A model generated the notes under the pieces. It made no database searches. It was given only the letters and a program-made list of their open reading frames with translations, and was not told where the DNA came from. Position numbers and translations under genes: made by a program. From Pseudomonadota bacterium (GTDB taxonomy: Bacteria; Pseudomonadota; Gammaproteobacteria; Arenicellales; UBA868): DNA of 64,000 nucleotides. The stretch lies in contig JABHUE010000124.1 in assembly GCA_018672825.1 (NCBI GenBank), positions 1 to 64,000 of the forward strand, in the 5' to 3' direction. Shown in pieces: positions 45,712-57,500 of the stretch. The first letter of the stretch is position 1. Every line of letters starts with the position of its first letter.

Positions 45712-46164
45712 ATGCCAAAAGTCATATCAACCAACCATACCAGTTTCACAGTCTCTGATCTTGATCAAAGCCTCGCCTTTTTTAGGGATGTCTTAGGGTT
45801 TGATGTCACATCCAAAGCCCCACGGTCACCGGATCTGATTCAAAAAATCACGAATGTTGATGATGCTGAGGTCATGATCGCTTATGTACGAGGACCGGGC
45901 CACAGCGTGGAGTTAATCGAATTTATCAATCCGAAAAAACAAGAAAACTTTAGGCCGCGAGCGTGCGACCTTGGCTTTTATCACATTGCCTATGACGTCG
46001 AAGGTCTAGATCAACTAATTCAAGATGCTGAACATTATGGCGTTTTCCCAGAGGGAGAAATTGTAACCATAGACCAAGGCCCTAATGCGGGTGCCCGGAT
46101 CGTCTATCTACGGGACAAAGACGGTATTACCTTTGAGTTGATCGAGAAACCAACGCCTCTTTAG
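45712..46164 (+). CDS. VOC (glyoxalase/epimerase/dioxygenase-fold) family protein
   Basis: A 150-residue metal-binding protein of the vicinal-oxygen-chelate superfamily with two beta-alpha-beta-beta-beta units. Candidate ligands are the His of NHTSFTVSDL (residue 9), the Glu of SVELIEF, the His of GFYHIAYDV and the Glu of GITFELIEK. This is the ligand set of glyoxalase I and methylmalonyl-CoA epimerase relatives. It follows the acyl-CoA ligase gene by 32 bases, so a CoA-ester reaction is one possibility; small VOC proteins can also act in antibiotic self-protection. The function is undecided. Confidence 0.75.
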   Translation: MPKVISTNHTSFTVSDLDQSLAFFRDVLGFDVTSKAPRSPDLIQKITNVDDAEVMIAYVRGPGHSVELIEFINPKKQENFRPRACDLGFYHIAYDVEGLDQLIQDAEHYGVFPEGEIVTIDQGPNAGARIVYLRDKDGITFELIEKPTPL

Positions 46165-46801
46165 CAAAAATCGGATCCGCGACTAAAAATTTCAGGCCGT
46201 GTTTCAAGCCCAATTCAGCTATATTTCTCGATATCCACTAGATAACGTCAACAGTTGAGGCTTAGTGAGGTGTGACGCGCCCAAAGTGCCTGCAGTGCCA
46301 AGAAGTTTCCCAAACTCTCCGAGAGGGATATTTGGTTGTGGAATATTCTCGATGTTGGGCAAAGCGCTCGATTTTTATCAAAACTGAATGGCACTGAAAA
46401 GCCAGAAAGGGTGTCCGATCCATATTTGACCTGCGGTCAACAATCCAGGTGCTGTGCGCTAATTGACCGTTCATTAAATTTGCGTTTGCACGGCTCTTCG
46501 ATGACGAAGCAACGGGTAAGATATCTCCGGTCTCCCCAAGATAAACAAATGTTCCTGAAAGACGAGCGCTCCCCGCAACGTTTTTTGAGTGAATTTTCAC
46601 GGCCGTCTTTCTCGATTTGACTTACTGTCTGTAAAAATTAAATCGATTGATTTATAATTATTAGGGGATTATAACGATGCCGGATTCATTTCTGAGGAAG
46701 CAATTCAGATAAAGGACGTTCTAGAGATTCTGGCAATCGTTATTGTCACCGCAGCCCTTTGATGTTAACCCTAATTTACTCAATTGTAGCCCTCTAAGAC
46801 T
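46165..46801. other. 637-base intergenic region before the NRPS operon
   Basis: No convincing gene is seen. Two overlapping open frames on opposite strands (46262-46600 and 46336-46620) have no recognisable protein features. A perfect TATAAT lies at 46653-46658, with a weak -35 (TGTAAA, 46630) 17 bases upstream, in an AT-rich stretch; this is the best promoter candidate for the NRPS operon. Just after it, AGGGGA at 46663 precedes an ATG at 46677 by eight bases and opens an 11-codon frame (MPDSFLRKQFR, then stop), a possible leader peptide. The long untranslated leader to mbtH is unexplained. Confidence 0.4.
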
Positions 46802-47011
46802 ATGCCCATGCAAGACTCTGAAAAAATTCATACTGTGGTAATTAATCACGAAGAACAATATTCAATCTGGCCAACGCAAAAAACACTACCGGAAGGATGG
46901 AGTGCGGTTGGCGTCGAAGGTTCCAAACAACACTGCCTCGACTACATTGAAAAACATTGGACAGACATGAGGCCTCTCAGCCTTAGGAAAACATTAGAAG
47001 GAGCAGAGTAG
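46802..47011 (+). CDS. mbtH: MbtH family protein
   Basis: A 69-residue NRPS accessory protein. MbtH proteins bind adenylation domains and are needed for their folding or activity. The family pattern is complete: [19 protein letters not shown], then [16 protein letters not shown]. It is first in the operon, six bases before the NHLP-like gene. Its partners are presumably the adenylation domains of the two large enzymes downstream. Confidence 0.95.
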   Translation: MPMQDSEKIHTVVINHEEQYSIWPTQKTLPEGWSAVGVEGSKQHCLDYIEKHWTDMRPLSLRKTLEGAE

Positions 47012-47017
47012 TTACAG

Positions 47018-47332
47018 ATGAGTGATAAACCCTCAACACCCCAAAAACCCTATGAAGCCTTGATAAAACGATGCTGGGACGATAGTGCGTTCAAACAAAG
47101 ATTGCTCGCTGATCCTGCCGCCGTTATTGAGGAAGCTGGCCTCCCACTTCCAGTCGGCATAACTGAAGTTAAGGCCATAGAAAATGGACCTTCCCAACTG
47201 ACTATTGTAATTCCACCCAATCCAAAAAATTTGCCAGATGCAAGTTCTAAACTAATCGCAGGCGGTTACTTTATCTTTTCGCGCGGCGGATTTTCGTGTG
47301 ATTTTATTGTTCATTCTGACGAAGATTCCTAG
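47018..47332 (+). CDS. NHLP-type RiPP precursor-like peptide (nitrile-hydratase-like leader)
   Basis: A 104-residue protein resembling the nitrile-hydratase-alpha-like leader peptides (NHLP) of proteusin and related RiPP precursors. The N-terminal helix KPYEALIKRCWDDSAFKQRL (10-29), LADPAAVIEEAGLPLPVGIT (30-49), and the strand SQLTIVIPPNP are the leader pattern. LPDASSKLIAGG (72-83) matches the end of such leaders with its Gly-Gly site. A 21-residue C-terminal part after GG (84-104) includes FIFSRGGFSC and an acidic SDEDS end, with one cysteine (Cys94). The metal-binding CxxCSC of true nitrile hydratase is absent. It lies between mbtH and the amidohydrolase in one operon. No radical-SAM, LanM or YcaO maturase is in view. 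Confidence 0.8.
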   Translation: MSDKPSTPQKPYEALIKRCWDDSAFKQRLLADPAAVIEEAGLPLPVGITEVKAIENGPSQLTIVIPPNPKNLPDASSKLIAGGYFIFSRGGFSCDFIVHSDEDS

Positions 47333-47362
47333 ATCTTCATAAAATTTTATTGAGAACTCATT

Positions 47363-48532
47363 ATGCAAAGCGAACTTTCAGTTGCAGCAAGCAGTCAAAC
47401 CAAGTTAGACCTTGATTCCCACATTCAGCCCTGTCCCGAGACATATGAGCTTGTTGCTGGGGAAATTGGAGTCAAATATAAGTCAATGTTTGATGATCTA
47501 ATGCATTCGCTTCCGCCTGAAAAAGCAGATCGTGTTCGTGGTTTTGCAGCACCTGAATCAGACATTTGGACCGACGAAACCGTCTGGACGGTCAAAGGAT
47601 CCGGCGCTCCAGGCGCGGTTAGTCCGGAGGGTCGCATTCGAACCTTGGATCATATGGGTGTCGCCCGATCCTTGATTTTTTCAGATCCCGGAGTACAGGC
47701 CACAGCCATGGGTACGGGCGAACTCGCTCTCGATACCATGCGGCACTGGAACGACTTCATCGTAAATTTTAGCGCGACCGACCCAAATCGTTTAAGAGGG
47801 GTTGCGATTCTCAACACCGAAAGCGTCTCGACAGCAGTTATAGAAGCAACTCGTGTATTAAATGCGGGGGGGCGTGCATTTGTACTCCCCAGCAGCGTCC
47901 CACCTGGCGATGCATCTCCTGCGAGCCACGAGATGGATCCGCTTTGGGCAATGTTGTCGGAGGCCAATGCGACAGTTACGCTCCATGCCGGTGGTGAAGA
48001 AGGTTTTTTAGCCAGCCAGAAATGGGACGATGGAGTAGCACACCTTAAGTTCGACACTATCGACTACAGCGCCGAAGGTGAACAAATTAGCCCTTACCTG
48101 TTTTCCACGATGTCACTCGCCCCCCAAAATTTTGTAACCCTAATGGTAATGGGAGGAGTTTTCGAGCGGTTTCCCGCACTCCGATTTGGAATTATTGAGC
48201 TCGGGGCGCACTGGCTGGCACCCTTAGCATTACACCTCGATAACACTTTCAAGATTTTCTCGCGTCGATTCAAAGGGGTGCTGGAATTACTACCGTCAGA
48301 ATATATTCGCCGCAACATTCGAGTGACGCCGTATCGCATCGAGAATATTGCTGACCATATCGAGCGCTATGGGCTTTCGGAGTGCTACTGCTACAGCAGT
48401 GATTTCCCCCACCCAGAGGGTGGACAAGATCCGATCAAGGATTTTGATACCAGCATTTCAAAAATGGGCCCAGCGATCAACGAAAAATTCTTTTGTAAAA
48501 ATGGAGAGTGGGTACTACCTGCTTTTTCCTAA
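47363..48532 (+). CDS. Amidohydrolase family 2 metal-dependent hydrolase
   Basis: A 389-residue TIM-barrel enzyme of the PF04909 group, which includes ACMS decarboxylase and other hydrolases and decarboxylases. The metal-site pattern is present: DLDSHIQP (about 16-23), VTLHAGG (about 209), and YSSDFPHPEGG (about 344). Location 30 bases after the NHLP-like gene and 55 bases before the NRPS gene puts it in the biosynthetic operon. It could decarboxylate or hydrolyse a pathway intermediate or modify the peptide. The reaction cannot be deduced from sequence. Confidence 0.78.
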   Translation: MQSELSVAASSQTKLDLDSHIQPCPETYELVAGEIGVKYKSMFDDLMHSLPPEKADRVRGFAAPESDIWTDETVWTVKGSGAPGAVSPEGRIRTLDHMGVARSLIFSDPGVQATAMGTGELALDTMRHWNDFIVNFSATDPNRLRGVAILNTESVSTAVIEATRVLNAGGRAFVLPSSVPPGDASPASHEMDPLWAMLSEANATVTLHAGGEEGFLASQKWDDGVAHLKFDTIDYSAEGEQISPYLFSTMSLAPQNFVTLMVMGGVFERFPALRFGIIELGAHWLAPLALHLDNTFKIFSRRFKGVLELLPSEYIRRNIRVTPYRIENIADHIERYGLSECYCYSSDFPHPEGGQDPIKDFDTSISKMGPAINEKFFCKNGEWVLPAFS

Positions 48533-48587
48533 AAATTTACTTCCCGCATGAAGGCTTGTTCCCGTTTAGTATCAACTTAACACTGTA

Positions 48588-51500
48588 ATGGAAAATCTAG
48601 CTGCGCGATTGGCGGCGCTGTCGCCAGAAAAAAGAGCGTTACTCTCCAAGGCATTAGCAGCGAAGAAAGACGGGCATAAGAACGTCAATGAACGTCCATT
48701 ACCGCGACAAGACCTCAATGCACCCGTTCGACTGACCTTTGCTCAACAACGGCTCTGGTTTCTTGACCAGCTCGAGGCGGGTGGCGCAACATACAATATG
48801 CCGATCGCTGTTGAGATGATCGGACCGCTTAATGTTGACTTACTCCAGCAGACCCTTCAACACACTATTGATCGCCATGAGATTTTGCGTGTTTGGATTT
48901 CTGACGAAAACGGAAAGCCAAGACAAAGTTTAAGAGAATCGTTGGTAGCCGAACTACAGTTCTCTGATCTATCTAACGACGGCCGTGAGGTCATTGACGA
49001 AATCACAAGAGATGAAGCGTCGAAAAGTTTTTGTCTTGCTAACGATCCTCTTATTCGCTTTAAACTTTTAAAGGCTTCAGAAACCCGCCATATACTTCTA
49101 GTCACGATCCATCACATCATTGCCGATGGATGGTCGATCGGAAAAGTTCTGCTTCGTGATTTTATTGAAATTTACGGGGCGCTCGTTAATAACCGATCGC
49201 CAGTTCTTCCCGTTTTACCGATCCAATATCTTGACTTCGCTAAGTGGCAGGAAACAATTCTTCAAGGCTCGAAACGACTTTCGCTTGAGAATTACTGGAA
49301 AAAAAAACTAGTCGGACTCCCTCCTCTGCTCGAACTGCCAACTGACCGGCCGAGACCCGTAACGCAAACCCACAACGGCGCCGTGCATCACTTCTCTTTC
49401 ACGAAAGAAGAACTGACCAGTATAAAAGCTCTTGCTAACTCTCAGCGCGCAACCTTGTTCATGGTTTTGCTATCAAGTTTCGCGTTAGTGCTATCTCGCA
49501 TGGCCCGACAGACTGATTTTGCGATCGGAACTCCAACTGCGGGGCGAGATTATCCCGGAACGGGGGACCTGATAGGACTTTTTGTGAACTCGCTTGTGAT
49601 GAGAGTGAAAATAGATCCATCTCTCTCAGTCTCTCAACTGATTCAGCAGGTAAGAAACACATGCTTGGAAGGTTATCAACATCAGGATATGCCATTTGAG
49701 TATCTGGTAGACCAATTGAGGCCAGAAAGAAGCGCTAGTTTTTCTCCGTTATTTCAAACGATGCTAATTTTACAAAACCAGAACACGGATCGAGAAAACT
49801 TAAGTGCAGGCGGTGTGAGCATGGCGAGCCTACCAGTGGACTCTGCTACCGCGATGTTCGATTTAACCCTGAAACTTGAAGAGCAAGCTGGCGCGCTTTG
49901 GGGTGAAATTGAATTCAATACTGACCTATTCGATCCTCAAACTGCGGAATTAATTGGACAGTACGTCAAGTCTGCTCTTGAATTCATGAGCGAGAATCCA
50001 GCACGTTCGATCGATGATAGCTCGCTAATTCGCTCCACCAATAAAGAGACATTTTCGCGCCGCTTGGTCAGTTCCAACTGGTCAACCCCTTCATCCACCC
50101 TGCTTGAAAATTTTTCAATCCAAACGCAAAACTTTCCTGAAAAGATTGCCGTGCGGACCAGCGCGTCTCATTATGACTATCATCAACTTCTTAAACGCTG
50201 CAATCAGATTGCCACCGACCTATTAACAAGAGGGATTCCGCCTGAGACCCACATCGGAATCTGCATGCAGAGAACCCCAGATCTTCTAGCGGCTTTACTT
50301 GGCGTTTTGCGAGCAGGTTGCGCTTATGTCCCAATCGATCCAACTTACCCGCAGGATCGAATTACGAGCATCATTGATCAGGGAGTATTAAGTCTAGTTC
50401 TCACTGATCAATCCTCGGAAGAAAGGATGGCACTTAGCACTACCCCGATCCTGGTCATTGATCATAAGTTTCAGTCAGAATCTTCGAACCCAAACCCGCA
50501 GATAACATTTCCGTCTATTCATCCTGATCAGCTTGCGTATATTATTTTCACGTCGGGATCGACTGGCCGACCTAAAGGTGTACAAATCACCCATCGGGCA
50601 TTAAATAATTTTCTCAACGCAATGTCCAAAGAAGCTGATCTGCTATCTACGGACCACCTCGCTGCTGTAACAACCATCTCGTTTGACATAGCAGCATTAG
50701 AGCTTTATCTGCCTCTAATGTCAGGCGCAACAATCGAATTAGTTGACAGAGAAACAGCAAGTGATGGTTTTGCCCTTCTCGAACGCCTCAAGAGCTGCTC
50801 AGCCACAATAATGCAAGCGACCCCGGCAACCTGGCGAATGCTTCTGGCAACAGGTTGTGAAAAACTTTCAATTGGAAAAGCGCTCTGCGGTGGAGAGGCG
50901 CTTGATGCAGAGCTCGCGAAAGATATGACCGATGCGGGCCTGTCAGTCGTAAACCTTTATGGACCAACCGAAACGACGATCTGGTCATCCACGAGACACC
51001 TCAACAGTGAGGTTAAAGGACTCTACGCCGATCTTGGAAACCCGATTAACAGTACATCCTTTTGTATTCTTGACGACAATTTAAACCCTTGCGGAATGGG
51101 AGTTCCAGGGGAACTGTATATTGGCGGAGCCGGTGTCGGTCGTGGATACATCGGACAACCCGCTTTAACAGCGGATCGCTTTCTGCCTGATTTGGACTCA
51201 ACCCGACCAGGCGCCCGGATGTACAAAACTGGAGATTTGGCAGTCCTACGACATGATGATCGCCTGGATTATCTAGGTCGAGCCGACTTCCAGGTCAAAA
51301 TCCGGGGGTATCGAATTGAACTAGGCGAGTTGGAGTCAGTTCTAAAATCCCATAACGCAATTCACAACGCCGTGTCCGTGGTAAGAGACTCTCCATCCGG
51401 AAAACAGTTAATTGCTTATGTCGAGCCGGAATCTAATTGGCATGAACTACTGCAAGAGAGTGTTGCGCCGAAAAGCGATCAATGGTTAAACGTTTGGGAT

Positions 51501-54500
51501 GAAAGTTATCGACAACTGAACACGAACGTCGGCGAAGATGATTTCAGCGGGTGGCTTAGCAGTGTCACGGGTGAGCCAATGGCCCATGATCAGATGAAAA
51601 GTTGGGCAGACGTGACGGCCGCCAGAATACTCGACTATGCGCCCAGCAATGTTCTCGAGATCGGTTGCGGCACTGGTTTAATTGCATCTCGAATCATTGA
51701 TTCAGTTTCCCACTATTCAGGAATTGATTTCTCTCAAGAAGCAATCCAGAAAACAACGCATTGCCTTAGTCAACGGGGTCATTCACACTTCACGCTGGCC
51801 CAGAGTAGCGCCGACCACATTCCAGAGATGAACTTATCAGCGATTGATATGCTGATTATCAACTCTGTCGCTCAATATTTTCCTTCCTTTGACTACCTTT
51901 TAAAAGTCATCGGGCAATTAATGCCGATCCTCGCCCCAAATGCGGTGATTTTCCTCGGAGACTTGAGGCACTTCGATTTTCTAGACCACATTAATAGTCG
52001 AATTCTTCTCGCGACTGAAGAAGGACAGACCACCGTGGAGATCTTCAACCGTAAACTTCAACGCGCTCTTGAAGGAGAACAGGAACTCCTCATCTCACCG
52101 AATGCTTTTGCTGAAGAGACATTTGGGTCTAGCCGACTGTTCGCTATTGAACTTCTAATGAAGCCAAATGGGCTTGATCGGGAGCTTCAGGATTTTAGAT
52201 ATGATCTTGCGATTCATCTAGATGCTGACCAGGATTTCTGCGCATGGGCAAATTCTCTACCCCGCATCACACCGCCACTCTATGGCGACATTTCCTCGCT
52301 TGAGAATGGGCTACTAACGCATCCTTCCGGATTTCTAATCAACGGCCTCGAAAACAGCCGGTTGTCCGGAACGCAGAATTTTCTACAGAATTTAAAAGAC
52401 TCTGACGACTCAACCCCGATCGCAGATATCCTAAATGATCTACCCATCGATCAGATGAGTGAAGATTCGTTAGAGAAATACCTTACCTGGGCTGAGAAAA
52501 ATAGAGTTCAGATTCGAATTCGGTGGGATGATACCAACACCGGTTCACTCGAAGCGCTCGTTGCCCCCTCGACATCGCGGCAATTGCCGCACGGGTTCTA
52601 CCTTCTAAACCCAAAGCCAAAAAGAAAGCTAGTTAACCAGCCTAGATCAGCGTCTAGCGATATAACTTTAAAACGTGAACTTGAGGACGGACTTCAAGCT
52701 AACCTCCCCGAATACATGATTCCGTCGGCGCTTGTGGTTTTGGATAAGATTCCCCTCACCCCAAATGGAAAAATCGATAGGAATGCACTGCCTGATCCAG
52801 AACTCTCGCTATCAAGAGTAGCTTTTGTTGAACCGGCGACACCGCTAGAAATTTCGATTGCACAAATCTGGAAGGATCTTTTAGGGGTATCGTCAATTAG
52901 CGCCACCGATCACTTTTTCAGGCTCGGCGGCCATTCTCTCCTTGCGGTCCAAGTGATCGCTCGGATTCGAGAGAAAACAGGTTTGAATGTCGAATTACAG
53001 TCTATTTTTGATTCTCCCGTGTTGCGAGATTTTGCGATCAAGTTGGGAGACATTAGTCGCAATATTAACTTTCTTCCTGAACTTAAGCCCTATTCTGCAA
53101 GCAAAAGAAACGCGGCACCTCTTACAGAGCAACAACGGCAGCTTTGGTTTCTTGACCAGTTACATGGTGCTCAACCAACCTATCAGGTTTCAAGCACTGT
53201 AGAAATCATCGGGCCTCTTGACCATGAAGCCTTAAGACAAAGTCTTGAACTGATTGTTTCAAGACATGACGCATTACGAAGCAATTTTCAACAAATCCCC
53301 ACGGGTGTTGTTCGAGTAACACAGGAATTACCGATACTTGATTGGCAATGTTATGACTTAATCAACGAGTCAGACCTAGCCCAACAGATCAAAAAAGCGC
53401 TCACTGAAACATTTGACCTTGCCCATAGTCCGCTCCTGCGATGCCATTTGCTGACGGTGACCGCCGAGCGCACTGTTCTGGTACTTACCGCGCACCATAT
53501 CATCACCGATGAATGGTCAATTGGGATAATTCAAAACGAACTTGCACACTACTACCCTATCTTTAGATCAGGGCAACATCCAACCCCAGATCCACTCCCG
53601 ATTACTTACAGGGACTACGCTTTATGGCGAGAGTCATGCAAATTAAGTGATGCTTACAAAGAAAGTGAGGCATTCTGGCAAGACCTTCTTAAGATTTCAC
53701 CGTCTTCGCTCGATTTAGTCACTGACTTTCCAAGGCCGGCAAAACAATCCGACACGGGGGCAATTCTCTCAGGAAAAATAACCAATTCATTGCGCCAACG
53801 CCTAAAAAGGCTAACTTCAAAAACGTCAACCACCTTGTTCATGGCTTTAATTAGTGCATGGGCTGTCGTTTTAAGCCGTCGTTCGGGTCAAAAAGAATTA
53901 GTCATTGGTGTGCCCGTTAGCGATCGAAGTCACTCAGGTCTAGAAGCGCTCATCGGTTTTTTTGTCAATACCATACCTTTGCGCATTGATCTGACTGGCC
54001 AACCCACGATGGAGGAACTCCTTGACCGCGTCCGTACATCGTCGCTCGATGCCTTGCGCCATCAAGCAGTATCATTTGAGCGGATTGTTGAGCTCGTCAA
54101 TCCCGAAAGAAGTCTCTCGCAAACGCCAATTTACCAATCGGTGTTTGTTTTACAAAACGCGCCTAAAGCCCCTCTCGGGTTTGGTGACCTATCCCTTACG
54201 GTCTTGGAAAGTGACCCGGGCGTTTCCAAATTTGACATAACGCTCTCGGTTGAAGAGCAGGACGATTCTATCGAATGTCTGATCGAATACCGAACGGACC
54301 TTTTTAGACGTGAGACAGTCGAGCAAATGCTCAACGAATTTGATTTAGTGCTCGATGTCATGACTCGCTCAATCGAGCAACCCGTCGACAATATCCCCTG
54401 GGTTAGTGAACAGAATGAAACCCAACTTTTAGAGCGATATCAATCTGACAAAACTGCTCAGCTCGATATCGACGTGCTTTCGAAGTGGAAATCGCAAGTT

Positions 54501-57500
54501 GAAAAAAACAGTGATCGACCTTGTGTGCAGCACGGCTCACAACAACTGTCGTTTTCACAAATTGACCATTGGGCCGATCAGCTATGCGTGAAACTCGCAG
54601 ACACCGGATTAAAGCCTGGAGACGTTGTTGGTGTTTATGCGGAACCCACGCCTCTAATGGTCACCGCTATCGTGTCCGCGCTGAAAATGGGTTGCGCGTT
54701 TCTCCCATTACTTCCAGACACCCCACGCAATCGCCGTCAACGAATGTTGTCTACTGCTAACTGTAAGGTCGTCATTGACTGCGAAGGGAATTTCGAACAA
54801 GCTGGCATCGTCTGCGTGAAACCAGCCACCCTCTCATCCGAAGCGCCTTCTCTCGCGCAGTACCCACACTTTTCAAATGAATTACCTGCTTACATCATGT
54901 TTACCTCAGGTTCGACAGGTGAACCTAAGCCAGTAGTTGTCAACCGAGGAAACCTGGCCGCTTTTGTGTCCGCCCGGGAGAATTTTTATCCAGATCCGCC
55001 AAAAGAGCACCTTTTACTTCAACCTTTTAATTTTGATGTAGCGATAGGAAATCTGTTCTGGACCCTGTGCTTGGGGGGATGTGTTCACCTTAAGCCGCGA
55101 TCCTTAACGCGCGATCCTTTCCTTTTACTAGACGCAATCGAGCGTGAAAAAATTACCCATCTTGTGTTGCTGCCTTTACTGTACGAGCCGTTGCTATCAA
55201 TCGCAACCTCAGACCAATTCGCGTCCTTGACTTGCGTGATTCTCGGGGGCGAACAGATGCCATCAGATCTACCGGAAAGGCACTACGCGGTAAATCCAAA
55301 CGCAACGATCTATAACGAGTATGGCCCCACAGAAACGACTGTGATGTGTGCGGCTCATCCGGCAATCGACCCGTCGGCATTCGGGCGTCATCCTATCGGG
55401 AATGGTATCGGAAAAAGCCATTTATATATCCTGGACGAGCAACTCAATCTAATGCCTCCGGGGATTACCGGAGAACTCTATATTGGGGGCCCTCAGGTCT
55501 CGAATGGCTATCTTAATCGACCAAGAGAAACTGCCAGAATGTTTCTACCCGATCCGTTCTCAAAAAAGGCGGGTGCTCGCGTTTACCGGTCAGGTGACCT
55601 GGCCAGACTCCGACATGATGGCATGATAGAGCTGCTAGGGCGCCAGGATGATCAGGTCAAAATTCGCGGGAATCGAATCGAGCTAGGAGAGGTGGTACAT
55701 GCCATCCGAAAATTATCTGGCGTTGAAGAAGCGGCTATCAAGATCGATCGATCTGGAACTAATTCCCGACTAATTGCTTACATCACTCTTAAAGAATCAG
55801 AAGAATTGTCAGATGTCGATGTTATCAGGCAACTTGAGAGAGAGATTCCCAGCTACATGGTGCCAAGCGGGGTCATGGTACTGCAGTCTTTACCGCGCTT
55901 GCCGAACGGAAAAATAGATGAGCATGCTCTCCCCGACCCTGTTTTTTCATCGCAAGATCAATGCTTACCCGAATCAACTCAAGAGCAGAAAATGCTAGAG
56001 ATATGGCAACAGGTGCTCTCTTTGGATGAGATCGGCTGCGAGGATAATTTTTTCGAGCTCGGTGGAGATTCAATTCTCTCAATTCAAATTGTTAGCAAGT
56101 CTCGTCAATCCGGTCTTGAAATATCTGCGAGTGATCTATTTCAACACCAGACTATTCGTGGGCTCTGCGAACAGGTTCGCACGCCAGAAACAAATAGCCT
56201 CGAAGAGCCTGAGGAACCAATCAAGTTTTCTCTGACCCCAATACAGCGATGGTTTATTGAAAGAAATGCGACTGCACCACATCACTTTAACCAGTCACTC
56301 TTACTTGAGATCTCAAAGTCGATAACGCAATCGGATGTGCAGTCCGCATTAAAAGGTCTTGCAGCTCGTCATCCGATGCTCAGAATGAGATTAGCAGTCG
56401 ATTCCCCTGGTCACGCTCTCTCTTATGCTGAGGAGGAGCCCACTTTTGACCTTATAGAGATTCAAAATGACAGCGAAATATCGACTCGCCTTGACAAACT
56501 CCAAAGCACACTCAATTTAATAACAGGACCCATTTGGCGGGTTTGTCGTTTTAAGACTAATGATGAATATGATCGCTTATTTATTCTGATTCATCATATG
56601 GCTGTAGATGGGGTTTCATGGCGAATACTACTGAACGACCTTGAAAACTTACTTCGAACACCGGATTTTTTTGGGACCCAACGTCCTGTTGGCTTTGGCC
56701 ACTGGTCTCAGCATCTACACGACTATCGGGTCCCTGACCAACATATTAATTATTGGGCGAGCGTGCCGCCAGCAGTATCACTGCCATCGAAGTCAGCAAC
56801 TGCTGTAAATATGTGGGGTCAAGAAGAGGTCTATGCACAGGCACTTGATTCGGCGATAACAGAGTCTTTAATTGGGGTAACACCGTCCAAGCTAGGGGTC
56901 AGCACGCTAGACCTCCTGCTGACCGCACTTCACTATGCGGTTGCAAAATGGACACAGAAAAGCGATGTCGGATTAACCATTGAAAGTCACGGTCGAAATC
57001 TCGATCACTTTGACGTAGATCTCACAGAAACCGTTGGATGGTTCACCGTACTTTACCCGCTAATCCTTAAGGCTGATCCAGATCTCCCATTATCCGATCG
57101 TCTGCGTAGACATCGGGACACTCTGCAGAGAGTCCCAAACAAAGGTCTTGATTTTGGAGTCCTTAGGTATCTAAGTGATGATTCATCGATCAAAGCAGCA
57201 CTTCAAATATCGGAACATCAGGCGATCAGTTTTAATTACCTTGGCCAGTTTAACGCTGACTCAAATAACGATCTGATCATTGGTGAAGCAAAAGAATCAG
57301 TGGGCAAAGAAATCGCGTTACTCGGGGAAAGAACCCATCAAATCGACATTAATTGCTATGTCAGTAAGGGTGTTTTTCATTTCTTCTGGACTTACTGTCC
57401 GGCATTGCAAACAGAAGAGACAATCGCGTTGCTTGCCAACACTATGGCGTCTGAACTTCAGCTGCTTAACGAGATTGCTCAGAATTCAGAAGGATTCAAC

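Noticed and set aside
46262-46620. Two opposite open frames of about 95-112 codons in the gap before mbtH
   Set aside because: They overlap each other, show no recognisable motif, membrane segment or ribosome site, and look like chance frames; a decayed gene cannot be excluded.
47018-47332. Nitrile hydratase alpha subunit
   Set aside because: Only the leader-like region matches; the protein is half the enzyme length and lacks the CxxCSC metal-binding loop.
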